Shown: piece after piece, positions 48,667 to 57,027 of the stretch
Layout of the letters: every line of letters begins with the position of its first letter
How positions within the stretch are numbered: position 1 is the first letter of the stretch
The notes under the pieces: generated by a model
The model's input: only the letters and a program-made list of their open reading frames with translations
Told to the model about the DNA's origin: nothing
Databases searched by the model: none
Origin: JAGQRJ01 sp041402045
GTDB taxonomy: Bacteria; Planctomycetota; J058
Length of the DNA stretch: 64,000 bases
Direction of reading: 5' to 3'
Assembly (NCBI GenBank): GCA_041402045.1
Contig: JAWKSZ010000024.1
Location: forward strand, 1 to 64,000
Position numbers and translations under genes: made by a program

Positions 48667-49308
48667 GTGAGTCACGTCGAGCTGCGCTGCTACAGCTACA
48701 TCGACATCCTGCAGCCCCAGGTGGCGTCCTTCCTCTCGACCGTGAGCAAGGGCTACCTCCCCGAGGAGGAGCAAGCCGCGCTGATCCTGGAGATCGCGCC
48801 GGGCATGGACATCAACCGGGTCATGGACGTCGCGCTGAAGCAGACCGACGTGCGCCCGGGCATGATGATCGTCGAGCGCGTGTTCGGCTTCATGGAGCTG
48901 CACTCCCACGACCAGGGCGAGGTCCGCGCGGCCGGCGAGGCGGTGCTCGGCGCCCTGGGGCTCGCGGAGCAGGAGCGCCTCCAACCCCGGATCAAGACGA
49001 CCCAGATCATCACCGGGGCCGAAGCGCACCACACCATGCTGATCAACCGCATGCGCCACGGGAACTTCCTGCTCAAGGACCAGTCGCTCTACATCCTCGA
49101 GGTGCACCCCGCCGGCTACGCGATCTTCGCCGCCAACGAGGCGGAGAAGGCGGCCCCCATCGAGGTGCTCGAGGTGCTCAGCTTCGGCGCCTTCGGCCGC
49201 GTGTTCCTGGGGGGGGCGGAGGCCCCGATCCAAGAGGCGGCGCGGGCCGTAGAGGCCGCCCTGGCGTCGGTCTCCGGGCGGGAGAACGAGGCCGGGCTGT
49301 CCGAATAG
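48667..49308 (+). CDS. Tandem BMC-domain protein (bacterial microcompartment shell-like)
   Basis: A 213-residue protein. The C-terminal half (about 130-205: ILEVHPAGYAIFAANEAEKA, VLSFGAFGRVFLGGAEAPIQ, EAARAVEAALASV) fits a BMC shell domain, and the N-terminal half (about 30-105: ILEIAPGMDINRVMDVALKQ, MMIVERVFGFMELHSHDQGE, VRAAGEAVLGAL) fits a second one, as in trimeric BMC-T proteins. The GTG at 48667 has a GGAGG site 9 bases upstream; an in-frame extension to 48535 crosses repeats and is rejected. No enzyme or other shell gene is adjacent. The assignment rests on pattern and would need a profile search. Confidence 0.72.
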   Translation: MSHVELRCYSYIDILQPQVASFLSTVSKGYLPEEEQAALILEIAPGMDINRVMDVALKQTDVRPGMMIVERVFGFMELHSHDQGEVRAAGEAVLGALGLAEQERLQPRIKTTQIITGAEAHHTMLINRMRHGNFLLKDQSLYILEVHPAGYAIFAANEAEKAAPIEVLEVLSFGAFGRVFLGGAEAPIQEAARAVEAALASVSGRENEAGLSE

Positions 49309-49427
49309 CCAGGCCCGAATCGTCAGGGACCATTGCCGGGGTTCCTTGTTTCAATTCCTTGCCGCTGCTAGTCTTGCGTCGAAGGTGCGCGCCCTCCGAA
49401 TCGGGGGTGTTGGGAGTCTTTGAACCC

Positions 49428-52400
49428 ATGGGGCTGCAGGGAGACGTCAAGGCATTCAGCCTGGACGATCTGCTCGATCTGCTCTCCGCCAGCGGCCACC
49501 ACGGTTCTTTGACCGTGGTCAATCAGGACACGTCCAAGACCCTCTACCTCTACCAGGGCGGCCTCTACCTCGAGCGCAGCACCTTCAGCTTCCGCCTGGG
49601 CGACGTGCTCGTGCGCCGCGGCGAGATCACGGTGGCGCAGCTCGAGGAGGCGCTGACCCTGCAGCGTGAGGTGCAGAACGCGCGGCTGGGCGCGGTGCTC
49701 GTGCGCCTGGGCTACACCACCCAGGACACGATCATGTCCGCCCGGCGCTACCAGGTCGAAGAGGAGGTCTACGAGATCTTCGGCTGGCCCGACGCCTACT
49801 ACGAGTTCCTGCCCCAGGAGCTGCCCGGGGACTTCCAGGAGCGGCTGCAGGACCCCGAGGAGTTCCGCTTCGACGTGCGCTCGGTGCTCATGGAGTCGGC
49901 GCGACGCAAGGACGAGTGGCAGCGGATCCGCGCCCTGCTCCCCAGCGGCAAGCGGCTCTACGTGCTCACTCCGGGGGAGGGCGGACGCGAGGCCGCGGAG
50001 CAGGCGCTGAGCGCCGCGCGCGCGCAGCGCCTCGACCCCCAGGACCTGTTCGACGGGCGCACCCCGCTGAGCGAGTATCCGCGCCGGCTCGGGCTCTCGA
50101 GCTTCGAGGCCCAGGCCCTGGTGGCGGGGCTCCTGGGCGAGGGCGTGATCGCGCCGATCAAGCCCGCGGACCTGCAGCGCCAGTTCCAGCGCGCGCTGCG
50201 CGAGGACATTCGCTACGCGCTCCGGCTCTACGAGTGCGCGCTGGAGAGCCCCGAGTTCGAGGGCAAGGGCAAGTTCCTGGACCGCGTGTTCTGGGGGAGC
50301 CCCGCGCTCAAGGACGCCGCGGCCCAGGGCCAGCTGAACTTCGCGGCGCGGGTCAAGGGCAAGCGCGCCTTCGAGCTGCTCCTGGGCCTGTTCCGCCAGG
50401 GGATCACCTGCGAGTACTCCGCCCACGAGGAGGGGCGGCGGGTCGACCTCGGGCTGAGCAAGATGTCCCTGATCCTGCGCCTGGGCGACCGCCCCGCGCC
50501 GGACGTCGAGCGGCACCTGATGGCCGTGCGCCCGCTGGCGCCGGTCGACCTGGAGCGCGCCAAGGAGCTCCTGGGCAAGACCGGGCGCTCGCTGCAGCAG
50601 ATCCTCGTGGGCGGCGGCTACGTCAGCATGGACGACTGGCTGCGGGCGCAGAAGGACGCGCTCATGGAGCGCGTGTTCGAGACCTTCCTGCTCAAGCTGC
50701 CCTACGTCGAGGTGCGCACCGCCGGCGCCGAGCTCGGGGGCGGCGCCGTCGAGCTGCCCCTGCTCCCCTGGCTGCACGCCGAGGTCATGCGCGAGGTCCG
50801 GCGCTGGGAGACCATGCTCGGGCGGATCCCCAGCGTGCGCACCTTCCTGCGCTTGACGCCCTCGGGGCGCGACGCCGCCGGGGAGGAGCCGCTGCTCGCC
50901 GAGTTCGACGGCAAGCGCAGCCTGCTCGAGGTGATCCAGGTTCAGGGCCTCCCCGCCCAGGCCTTCTTCGAGCGGGTCTACGACGCGGTCGAGGCCGGGC
51001 ACCTGGTGCAGCTCGAGCAGGAGGACTACCGCGAGCTCCTGGCCACCGCGCTGGAGGCCAAGAAGCGCGGGCGCGCGATCGAGGTGTGCATGGCGGCGAT
51101 CGAGTGCGCCGTCGACACCTACTACTTCCACGAGCGCCTGAACATGCTCGAGGCCCAGGAGGCCGAGCTCAGCGAGCGCGCGGCGCGGCCCACGCTCCGC
51201 GGCGAGCTCGGCGCGTTCTCGCTGGCCGAGATCCTGCAGTCCTTCAACCTCAGCAAGCGCAGCGGCACGCTCAAGGTCGAGGACCCCTCGCAGGAGGGGC
51301 GCAGCCGCGCGATCTACCTGGAGAGCGGCGAGGTCTACCTGCTGACCGGCGAGGGCGACCTGGGCGAGGGCGACCTGCTCGAGGAGGAGCTCGTCGCGGC
51401 CGGCGTGGTCACCGAGGACCAGCTGGCGGCGGAGGCCGCCGGGCAGCTCAAGGACGAGATCTACGAGATCTTCCTCTGGGAAGACGCGGTGTTCGAGTTC
51501 GCCGCCGACTACCTGCCCCCCGAGTTCTTCGCCTCGAGCAAGCACCACAAGCTGCGCTTGAACACCGGCGAGTTCCTGATGCAGGCGATCCGGCGGGCGT
51601 CGGAGTTCGAGGAGGCGCGGCGGGTCCTGCCCAACGACGAGATCGTGCTCTGCTTCGAGTCCAACACCGCCAAGATGCGCACGATCTCCGAGATCGGGCA
51701 GGAGGAGCTCCTGCTCCTGGTCGACGGGCGGCACACGATCCAGGACCTGGTGCGGATCGCCGGCGTGCGCCGCTACCGCGCGTTGACGGTGCTCGCGAGC
51801 CTGGCGCGGGACGGGGTGGTGCGCTCCGTCGACCCCGACGCGATCCAGCAGGCCGACGAGGACGCGATCCTCTCCAGCGACGTGCCCACCTCCGGCGTGA
51901 TCGAGGAGGGCTTCGTCGGGCAGCTGCAGTTCGTGGCCACCGTGCAGGACATGGCCTCGGCCCGGCTCACCGGGGTGCTGCGGGTCACCGACGGGCGCCG
52001 CAGCCAGGAGATGGCCCTGGTCGACGGGGTCCCGCACCGCACCGGCCCCCTGAGCACCCACAACGGCGAGCCCGACGTGCAGGCCCTCTCGCGGGTCACC
52101 GCGCAGGAGGTCTCGGAGTGCTTCTCCTGGACCGGGACGCGCTTCGAGCTCCTGGCCGGGACCCTGCCGCCGCGGCTGCAGGACGCGTCCCAGCGCGACG
52201 CGCTGCGCCTGGACCTGGACCTGTTCTTCGACGTGTTCGCCGAGGCCGGCGAGCGCTGGAGCGTGGTCGGCGAGCTCGTGCCCCGCGACCGCTGCGTGGC
52301 CTACGTCGAGGGCGAGGGGGTCAAGGAGCGCGCCGAGCGCCAGGCCGGCGACGCGCGCCTGGTCTCGCTCGTCGACGGGACGCACACCCCCGAGGACATC

Positions 52401-52529
52401 GCGCGGCTCTACGGCGACCGCTACCGGGCCATGGCCTGGCTGGTGGGGCTGTTCGAGGAGGGCCTCGTCAGCGCCGCCGACCCGCCCCAGGCAGAGGAGT
52501 CCGAAGAGGACTGGGACTTCTCGCTCTGA
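49428..52529 (+). CDS. Giant DUF4388/PATAN-domain protein
   Basis: A 1033-residue protein made largely of PATAN (DUF4388) modules. The first begins at residue 1 (MGLQGDVKAFSLDDLLDLLS, then HGSLTVVNQDTSKTLYLYQG) with an attached RLGDVLVRRGEITVAQLEEA segment like the MshEN/GspE fold. A second begins near 587 (RGELGAFSLAEILQSFNLSK) and a third near 826 (GFVGQLQFVATVQDMASARL). Regions between are mixed helical and winged-helix-like, for example IQDLVRIAGVRRYRALTVL. PATAN proteins work in signalling and motility regulation. It lies 10 bp upstream of a kinase, so the two are probably co-transcribed. I chose ATG 49428; the frame is open to 49359. Confidence 0.88.
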   Translation: MGLQGDVKAFSLDDLLDLLSASGHHGSLTVVNQDTSKTLYLYQGGLYLERSTFSFRLGDVLVRRGEITVAQLEEALTLQREVQNARLGAVLVRLGYTTQDTIMSARRYQVEEEVYEIFGWPDAYYEFLPQELPGDFQERLQDPEEFRFDVRSVLMESARRKDEWQRIRALLPSGKRLYVLTPGEGGREAAEQALSAARAQRLDPQDLFDGRTPLSEYPRRLGLSSFEAQALVAGLLGEGVIAPIKPADLQRQFQRALREDIRYALRLYECALESPEFEGKGKFLDRVFWGSPALKDAAAQGQLNFAARVKGKRAFELLLGLFRQGITCEYSAHEEGRRVDLGLSKMSLILRLGDRPAPDVERHLMAVRPLAPVDLERAKELLGKTGRSLQQILVGGGYVSMDDWLRAQKDALMERVFETFLLKLPYVEVRTAGAELGGGAVELPLLPWLHAEVMREVRRWETMLGRIPSVRTFLRLTPSGRDAAGEEPLLAEFDGKRSLLEVIQVQGLPAQAFFERVYDAVEAGHLVQLEQEDYRELLATALEAKKRGRAIEVCMAAIECAVDTYYFHERLNMLEAQEAELSERAARPTLRGELGAFSLAEILQSFNLSKRSGTLKVEDPSQEGRSRAIYLESGEVYLLTGEGDLGEGDLLEEELVAAGVVTEDQLAAEAAGQLKDEIYEIFLWEDAVFEFAADYLPPEFFASSKHHKLRLNTGEFLMQAIRRASEFEEARRVLPNDEIVLCFESNTAKMRTISEIGQEELLLLVDGRHTIQDLVRIAGVRRYRALTVLASLARDGVVRSVDPDAIQQADEDAILSSDVPTSGVIEEGFVGQLQFVATVQDMASARLTGVLRVTDGRRSQEMALVDGVPHRTGPLSTHNGEPDVQALSRVTAQEVSECFSWTGTRFELLAGTLPPRLQDASQRDALRLDLDLFFDVFAEAGERWSVVGELVPRDRCVAYVEGEGVKERAERQAGDARLVSLVDGTHTPEDIARLYGDRYRAMAWLVGLFEEGLVSAADPPQAEESEEDWDFSL

Positions 52530-52539
52530 GGCGGCGGGG

Positions 52540-53796
52540 GTGAGCGGAGCGGACCCCGACGGCTCGACCCGCCCCCCGGGGCAGGCCCCCGACGGCGTGG
52601 ACCCGGCGGCGGTCACCCGCTCGCTCCCCGGGCGCGGCGCCGAGAGCGTGACCCGGTTCACGCCGCCCCCCACCGACAGCGTGACCCAGCTCTCGCCGTC
52701 CGCTGGCAGCAGCGGCAGCGCGGGCTTCACCCTCGGCGAGCGCTTCGGGCGGTTCGAGATCAAGGAGGAGCTCGGGCGCGGCGGCATGGGCCTGGTCTAC
52801 CGCGCGCTCGACACCGACCTCGGGCGCGAGGTCGCGCTGAAGGTGCTCTCGATCGAGCTCTCCGGCGAGCGCGACCTGGAGCGCTTCCGCCACGAGGCCG
52901 CCCTCGCCTCCAAGCTGCGCCACCCGCGGATCGTGGGGGTCTACTCCTACGGCGAGGTCGAGGGGCGCGCCTACTTCACCATGCCCGTGGTCGAGGGCCG
53001 CAGCCTGAAGGAGGTGCTGGCCAGTCAGGGGCCCTTCGCGCCGGAGGCCGCCGCGCGCCTGCTGCGGCAGGTGGCCCAGGCGATCGACTCCGCGCACCAG
53101 CAGCGGGTCGTGCACCGCGACCTCAAGCCCGCGAACCTCCTGCTCGACCCCGAGGGCGAGCCCTTGATCCTCGACTTCGGCCTGGCCAAGGACCTCGGCC
53201 GCGACGTCGGCCTGACCCAGACCGGCGAGATCGTGGGCACCCCGCTCTACATGGCCCCGGAGCAGGTGCGGGGGCAGCACCTCGACCACCGCGTGGACGT
53301 CTACGCCCTGGGGGTGATCCTCTACGAGCTGTTGACCGCGACCTCGCCCTTCCGCGCGGAGACCGCGGGGCAGGTCCTGCACCGGATCCTGGAGAGCACC
53401 CCCCACGCGCTGCGCGCGCTGCGCCGGGACGTGCCCTACGCGCTCGAGACCGTGTGCCTCAAGGCCATGGCCCGCGAGCGCATGTTCCGCTACCAGACCG
53501 CGGGGGAGCTGGCAGACGACCTGGGCCGCTTCCTCGACGACGGCAAGGTCCAGGCCCGGCGGCCGGGGCTCGCGGCGCGCGCGGTCGGCTTCGCCCGCAG
53601 CCACCGCTCGACCACGGTCCTGGCCCTGGTGCTGCTCCTGGTCCTGGGCACGAGCCCGCTGTGGTTGTGGGCGGGGGCCAGGTCCTCGCGGCCCGGCAGG
53701 CGGCGGAGGCGGCCCTCGAAGCGCTCGAGGAGGGCCAGGCCGCCCTCGAGCGCCAGGACCTGGGGAAGGCCGTCGAGCGCCTGCACCGCGCGCTGA
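52540..53796 (+). CDS. Ser/Thr protein kinase (N-terminal part of a broken fusion)
   Basis: The readable frame is 418 residues. The kinase domain (about 68-335) is complete: LGRGGMGLVYRALD, VALKVL, HRDLKPANLLLD near 190, DFGLAKDLG, GTPLYMAPEQ. A helix follows (about 361-382, TTVLALVLLLVLGTSPLWLW). After about 53680 the true protein continues in another frame, so the last 40 residues of this frame (GARSSRPGRRRRRP) are artefactual. The continuation carries helical repeats, an FGE-sulfatase domain and a solute-binding domain. It starts 10 bp after the PATAN gene. The N-terminal Thr/Pro-rich 65 residues could be autophosphorylated. Confidence 0.87.
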   Translation: MSGADPDGSTRPPGQAPDGVDPAAVTRSLPGRGAESVTRFTPPPTDSVTQLSPSAGSSGSAGFTLGERFGRFEIKEELGRGGMGLVYRALDTDLGREVALKVLSIELSGERDLERFRHEAALASKLRHPRIVGVYSYGEVEGRAYFTMPVVEGRSLKEVLASQGPFAPEAAARLLRQVAQAIDSAHQQRVVHRDLKPANLLLDPEGEPLILDFGLAKDLGRDVGLTQTGEIVGTPLYMAPEQVRGQHLDHRVDVYALGVILYELLTATSPFRAETAGQVLHRILESTPHALRALRRDVPYALETVCLKAMARERMFRYQTAGELADDLGRFLDDGKVQARRPGLAARAVGFARSHRSTTVLALVLLLVLGTSPLWLWAGARSSRPGRRRRRPSKRSRRARPPSSARTWGRPSSACTAR

Positions 53797-54975
53797 TCCT
53801 GGCGGAGGAGGCCTTCGCCCAGCAGCCCGACGACCCGCGGGTGCGCGAGGCCTGCCTGCGGGTGCTCGCCGAGCGCGCCCACGCCGCCGAGGAGCAGGCC
53901 GACTGGGGCCTCGCCGCCGAGCTCTGGGGGCGCCGCGCGGCTGACCGGGACCGAAGGCGACCGCCGCGCCGAGCGGCGCGCTGCAGGCAAGGCCGAGGTC
54001 ACCGTGAACGGGATCCCGGCGGGGCTGCGCCTGCGCTTTCGTTGCTACGACGCGAGCTCCGGGCGCTGGGACGCCGAGCCCGAGCGGGTGCTGGGCACGA
54101 CGGCGGGGAGCCGCAGGTCGCTCCGCGCGCGGGCTCGTGGGTCGCGTTCCTCGAAGGCCGCGGGCGGTCCGCCGCGCGCGCGCTACCTCTGGCCCTCGAC
54201 CGCGGCGAGCACGTGACCCTCAGCGTGCGCGACCCGGGGCCCGCGCCGGACGGCATGTGCTACGTCCCCGGCGCGCAGTTCACGTTGGGGAGCGCCGAGG
54301 GCGACGGCGACGAGCTGCCGCTTGCCCGGCCGGGTCGACGCGTTCTGGCTCGACCGGACCGAGGTCACCGTCGGCGCCTACCGCGCGTTCCTCGAGCACG
54401 TGGCGGGGGAGGGCCACGGGCGCTGCGGCCCGGCCTGCCGGAGGGCGCGCTCGCTGACCCGCGCGTTCTGGGTCGCGAGCGACGAGGCCTGGAGCGACCA
54501 CCGTCCCCAGGGCTGGCGGGACGTCCCCGGGGACGCCGGCTTCGAGCAGCACCCGGTGACCGGCCTGACCTGGGCCGACGCCGCGGCCTACGCGCACTTC
54601 GTGGGCAAGCGCCTGCCGACCGAGGCCGAGTGGGAGCTGGCGGCCGGGGCCCTCGACCGGCGGCGCTACCCCTGGGGCGACCGCTGGGAGGTCGGGCGCC
54701 CGAACCTGCCCGTCAGGTCGCGCCGGTGGACGCCTACCTCGACGACGTCGGCTTCCCCTACGGGGTGATCGGGCTCGCGGGGAACGCCGACGAGTGGTGC
54801 GCCGACGCCTACGAGGAGGCGCGCCGGCGGCGGCGAGGGTGGGCGCGCGCTGCGCGGCGCGGTGTGGTGCTCGGACCCCGCGCCTGCGGGCGGATCTGCG
54901 ACCGCAGCTTCGCCCGGGCCAGCGATCGCTTCGGCGACACCGGCTTCCGCTGCGCGCTGGACGCGCCCGGCGCCC
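53680..54975 (+). pseudogene. TPR-like and FGE-sulfatase (SUMF1) region, multiply frameshifted
   Basis: The protein goes on by frame changes near 53680, 53935, 54100, 54320, 54715, 54840 and 54880. Parts in order: helical pairs (ALERQDLGKAVERLHRALIL), a beta stretch (VTVNGIPAGLRLRFRCYDAS), and an FGE-type domain (GMCYVPGAQFTLGSAEGDGD; VDAFWLDRTEVTVGAYRAFL; VGKRLPTEAEWELAAGALDR; GNADEWCADAYEE; FGDTGFRCALDAP). This is the fold of formylglycine-generating enzymes and of EgtB/PvdO proteins. Kinases with an FGE domain outside the membrane are known in planctomycetes and cyanobacteria. The Cys pair of true FGE is not present. Confidence 0.7.
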
Positions 54976-56008
54976 CGGGTGCAGGCGCCGCTCCCGCCGA
55001 ACGCGCCGGCTCGGGTCGTGGCCGACGCCGCGGGCGCGCCCTCGAGCTCCGCGGTGGCCGGCTGGCCGCACTACGCCGACCCGCGCTTCGCCGACGCGTT
55101 CGCGCGCGCTACGCCGCCGAGACCGGACGCGAGGTGCGGGTGATCCAGACCCACCTGATCACCTCCAACGACGAGCTGCCCGAGCTCCTGTCCTCGGGGC
55201 GGTGGACCTCGTGACCCCCACCTGCGACTTCGCCCCGCACCTGATCGCCTCGGGGCTCGTGCGCCCGCTGGACCTCGCGGTCGAGCGCCAGCTGATCCCG
55301 TTCTTCCAGCGCCCTCCGTGGCTGCAGCAGCGCGGGCGGACCTACGGCGCGCCCTACGCCTTCGGCAGCATGTGGCTGCGCTGCCTCGAGCCCGGGACGA
55401 CCCCAACCCGCTGGCGCGACCTGTGGGACCCGCGCTTCCGCGGGCGGGTCGCGATCTGGGACGACGCGGTGTGGGCGGTGACCCTGGCCGCCATGGACCT
55501 CGGGCTGGACCCGGCGGACCTCGGCGACGAGGAGCTGATCGAGGTCGAGGCGCGGCTCGACGCCTTGTTCGACAACGGGTGCCGGACCTGGGGGACGCCC
55601 GAGGACGCGCTGGCCCTCGTGCTCGAGGGGGACGTGGTCCTCGTCGACGACTGGGGGATCCTGGGGCGGACCCTCGAGCGGCGCGGGGTCGCGTTCACGA
55701 CCTGCGTCCCCGAGCGCACCGCCGTGTGGGTCGACAGCTGGATGCTCTCCGCCGAGCTCAGCGGCGACCGCCTCGCGGCGGCGGAGGCCTGGGTCGAGTA
55801 CGCGCTCTCGCCGGAGAACCAGCGCGACCTGCTCCTGCTCGCGGGCTACTCCCCCACCAACCGCGACACCGTGCGCCGGCTCGACAAGCGCTCGGGCCTC
55901 GCGCAGCAGCGCGCGCTCGAGGTCCAGGTCAACGCCATGCAGCTCTGGCCCTACCTCTCGCGGCGAGGCCCGTACCTCGAGCTCTGGCAGCGGGTCAAGG
56001 CGCGCTAA
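54976..56008 (+). pseudogene. PotD-like solute-binding domain, 3' end of the fusion
   Basis: Three frames join at about 55105 and 55200: AGWPHYADPRFADAFARA, then ETGREVRVIQTHLITSNDEL, then an intact stretch from VDLVTPTCDFAPHLIASGLV to the TAA at 56008. This matches type-1 spermidine/putrescine-binding proteins of ABC systems (YGAPYAFGSMWLRCL, DPRFRGRVAIWDD, MLSAELSGDRLAAAEAWVEY). No start codon or ribosome site lies between the FGE part and this one, so it seems to be the C-terminal domain of one protein and not a separate gene. No permease is near. Confidence 0.72.
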
Positions 56009-56102
56009 ATGGAAGGGCACGATTCCGCGACGTCGCCTGCACGGTGCCAGAGGTTCACGAACTGAGTCGGTCGCGACGTCGCGAACTCCTGCCTTCCATT
56101 TA
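56006..56102. mobile_element. 97-bp inverted-repeat element (MITE- or terminator-like)
   Basis: Arms TAAATGGAAGGGCA (56006-56019) with CGCGACGTCGC (56026-56036), against GCGACGTCGCG (56073-56083) with TGCCTTCCATTTA (56090-56102). They pair except for an internal loop of about six bases and one bulge, leaving a 36-base loop. The TAA at the left tip is the stop codon of the solute-binding domain. No T-run follows. The interval 56103-56320 shows nothing else. Confidence 0.62.
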
Positions 56103-56323
56103 CTCCTTCAATGGCTCCGCCTCGTGCGCAGCCGTCTCTCCAGCCCGCCTGAGATCTCGGGTCCCGAGCAGCTCCTGCCCGCACTCGTGAGGCGGAGCGT
56201 CGTGAGTAGTCAATGAACAGCGCGAGTTCGAGTGCGCTCGGAATCGCGCCTCTTCATTTAGGACCGCGCCGCTCGGGGGCACGCGCAGTGCCTTCTCCCG
56301 GGAAGCGGGCCGACCCCCGCGGG

Positions 56324-56345
56324 CGGGGATAAACCCCGCTCCTAC
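56324..56345. repeat. REP-like palindrome
   Basis: GCGGGG and CCCCGC flank an ATAAA loop and TCCTAC follows. It is a near copy of the palindrome at 35297-35321. Confidence 0.55.
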
Positions 56346-56414
56346 CTCCGTTTGGGCACGCGCGCAGGACTCGAGGGTGTGCCGATTCGAGCCGCGGTGG
56401 CCAGGACCGTCCCG

Positions 56415-56960
56415 AACCCCTGTGGGTCGATCCCCGCCGGGGGTGCCGGGAGGCCCTCCAGAGTGGGTCGACCGACCCCCTAGGGGCTCGACCATGGTTC
56501 GGGGTGGGTCGACCGACCCCCTGGGGGCTCGACCATGGTTCAGGGGTGGGTCAACCGACCGCGTGAGGGCTCGAACTGGGTGCTGGGGGTGGGTCGACCG
56601 ATCCCTGGGGGCTCGACCATGGTTCAAGGGGTGGGTCGACCCACCCCCATGAGGGCTCCGACCATGGTTCCGGGGGTGGGTCGACCGACCCCCTGGGGGC
56701 TCGACCATGGTTCAAGGGGTGGGTCGACCCACCCCCTGAGGGGCTCCGACCATGGTGCGGGGTGGGTCGACCCACCCCGTGGGGCTCGAACAGGGTGCAG
56801 GGGGTGGGTCGACCACCCCGTGGGGGCTCGAACAGGGCTCAGGGGTGGGTCGACCGACCCCTTGAGGGCTCCGACAGGGGCTCAGGGGTGGGTCGACCCA
56901 CCCCGTGAGGGCTCGAACAGGGTTCAGGGTGGTCGACCCACCCCCTGACGGGTGCACCAG
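56415..56960. repeat. Minisatellite of 42-45 bp units around GGTGGGTCGACC
   Basis: About twelve units follow the plan GGGGTGGGTCGACC, G/CACCCC, CNTGGGGGCTCGA, CCATGGTTC or ACAGGG. Each contains the palindrome GGTCGACC. Units differ by small changes, and a related, more divergent pair (ACGGNTACACCANGGGTTACG) extends to about 57020. No frame shows a signal peptide or plausible domain, so I do not call a protein. Confidence 0.88.
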
Positions 56961-57027
56961 GGGTTACGGCTTGGTCGGCCCGCCCCCGGACGGCTACACC
57001 AAGGGTTACGGGCCAGTCGACCGCGCG

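Noticed and set aside
56415..56960. Minisatellite as a CRISPR array or as a repetitive protein
   Set aside because: Spacers are not unique, and the open frames have no signal, start site or plausible protein composition.
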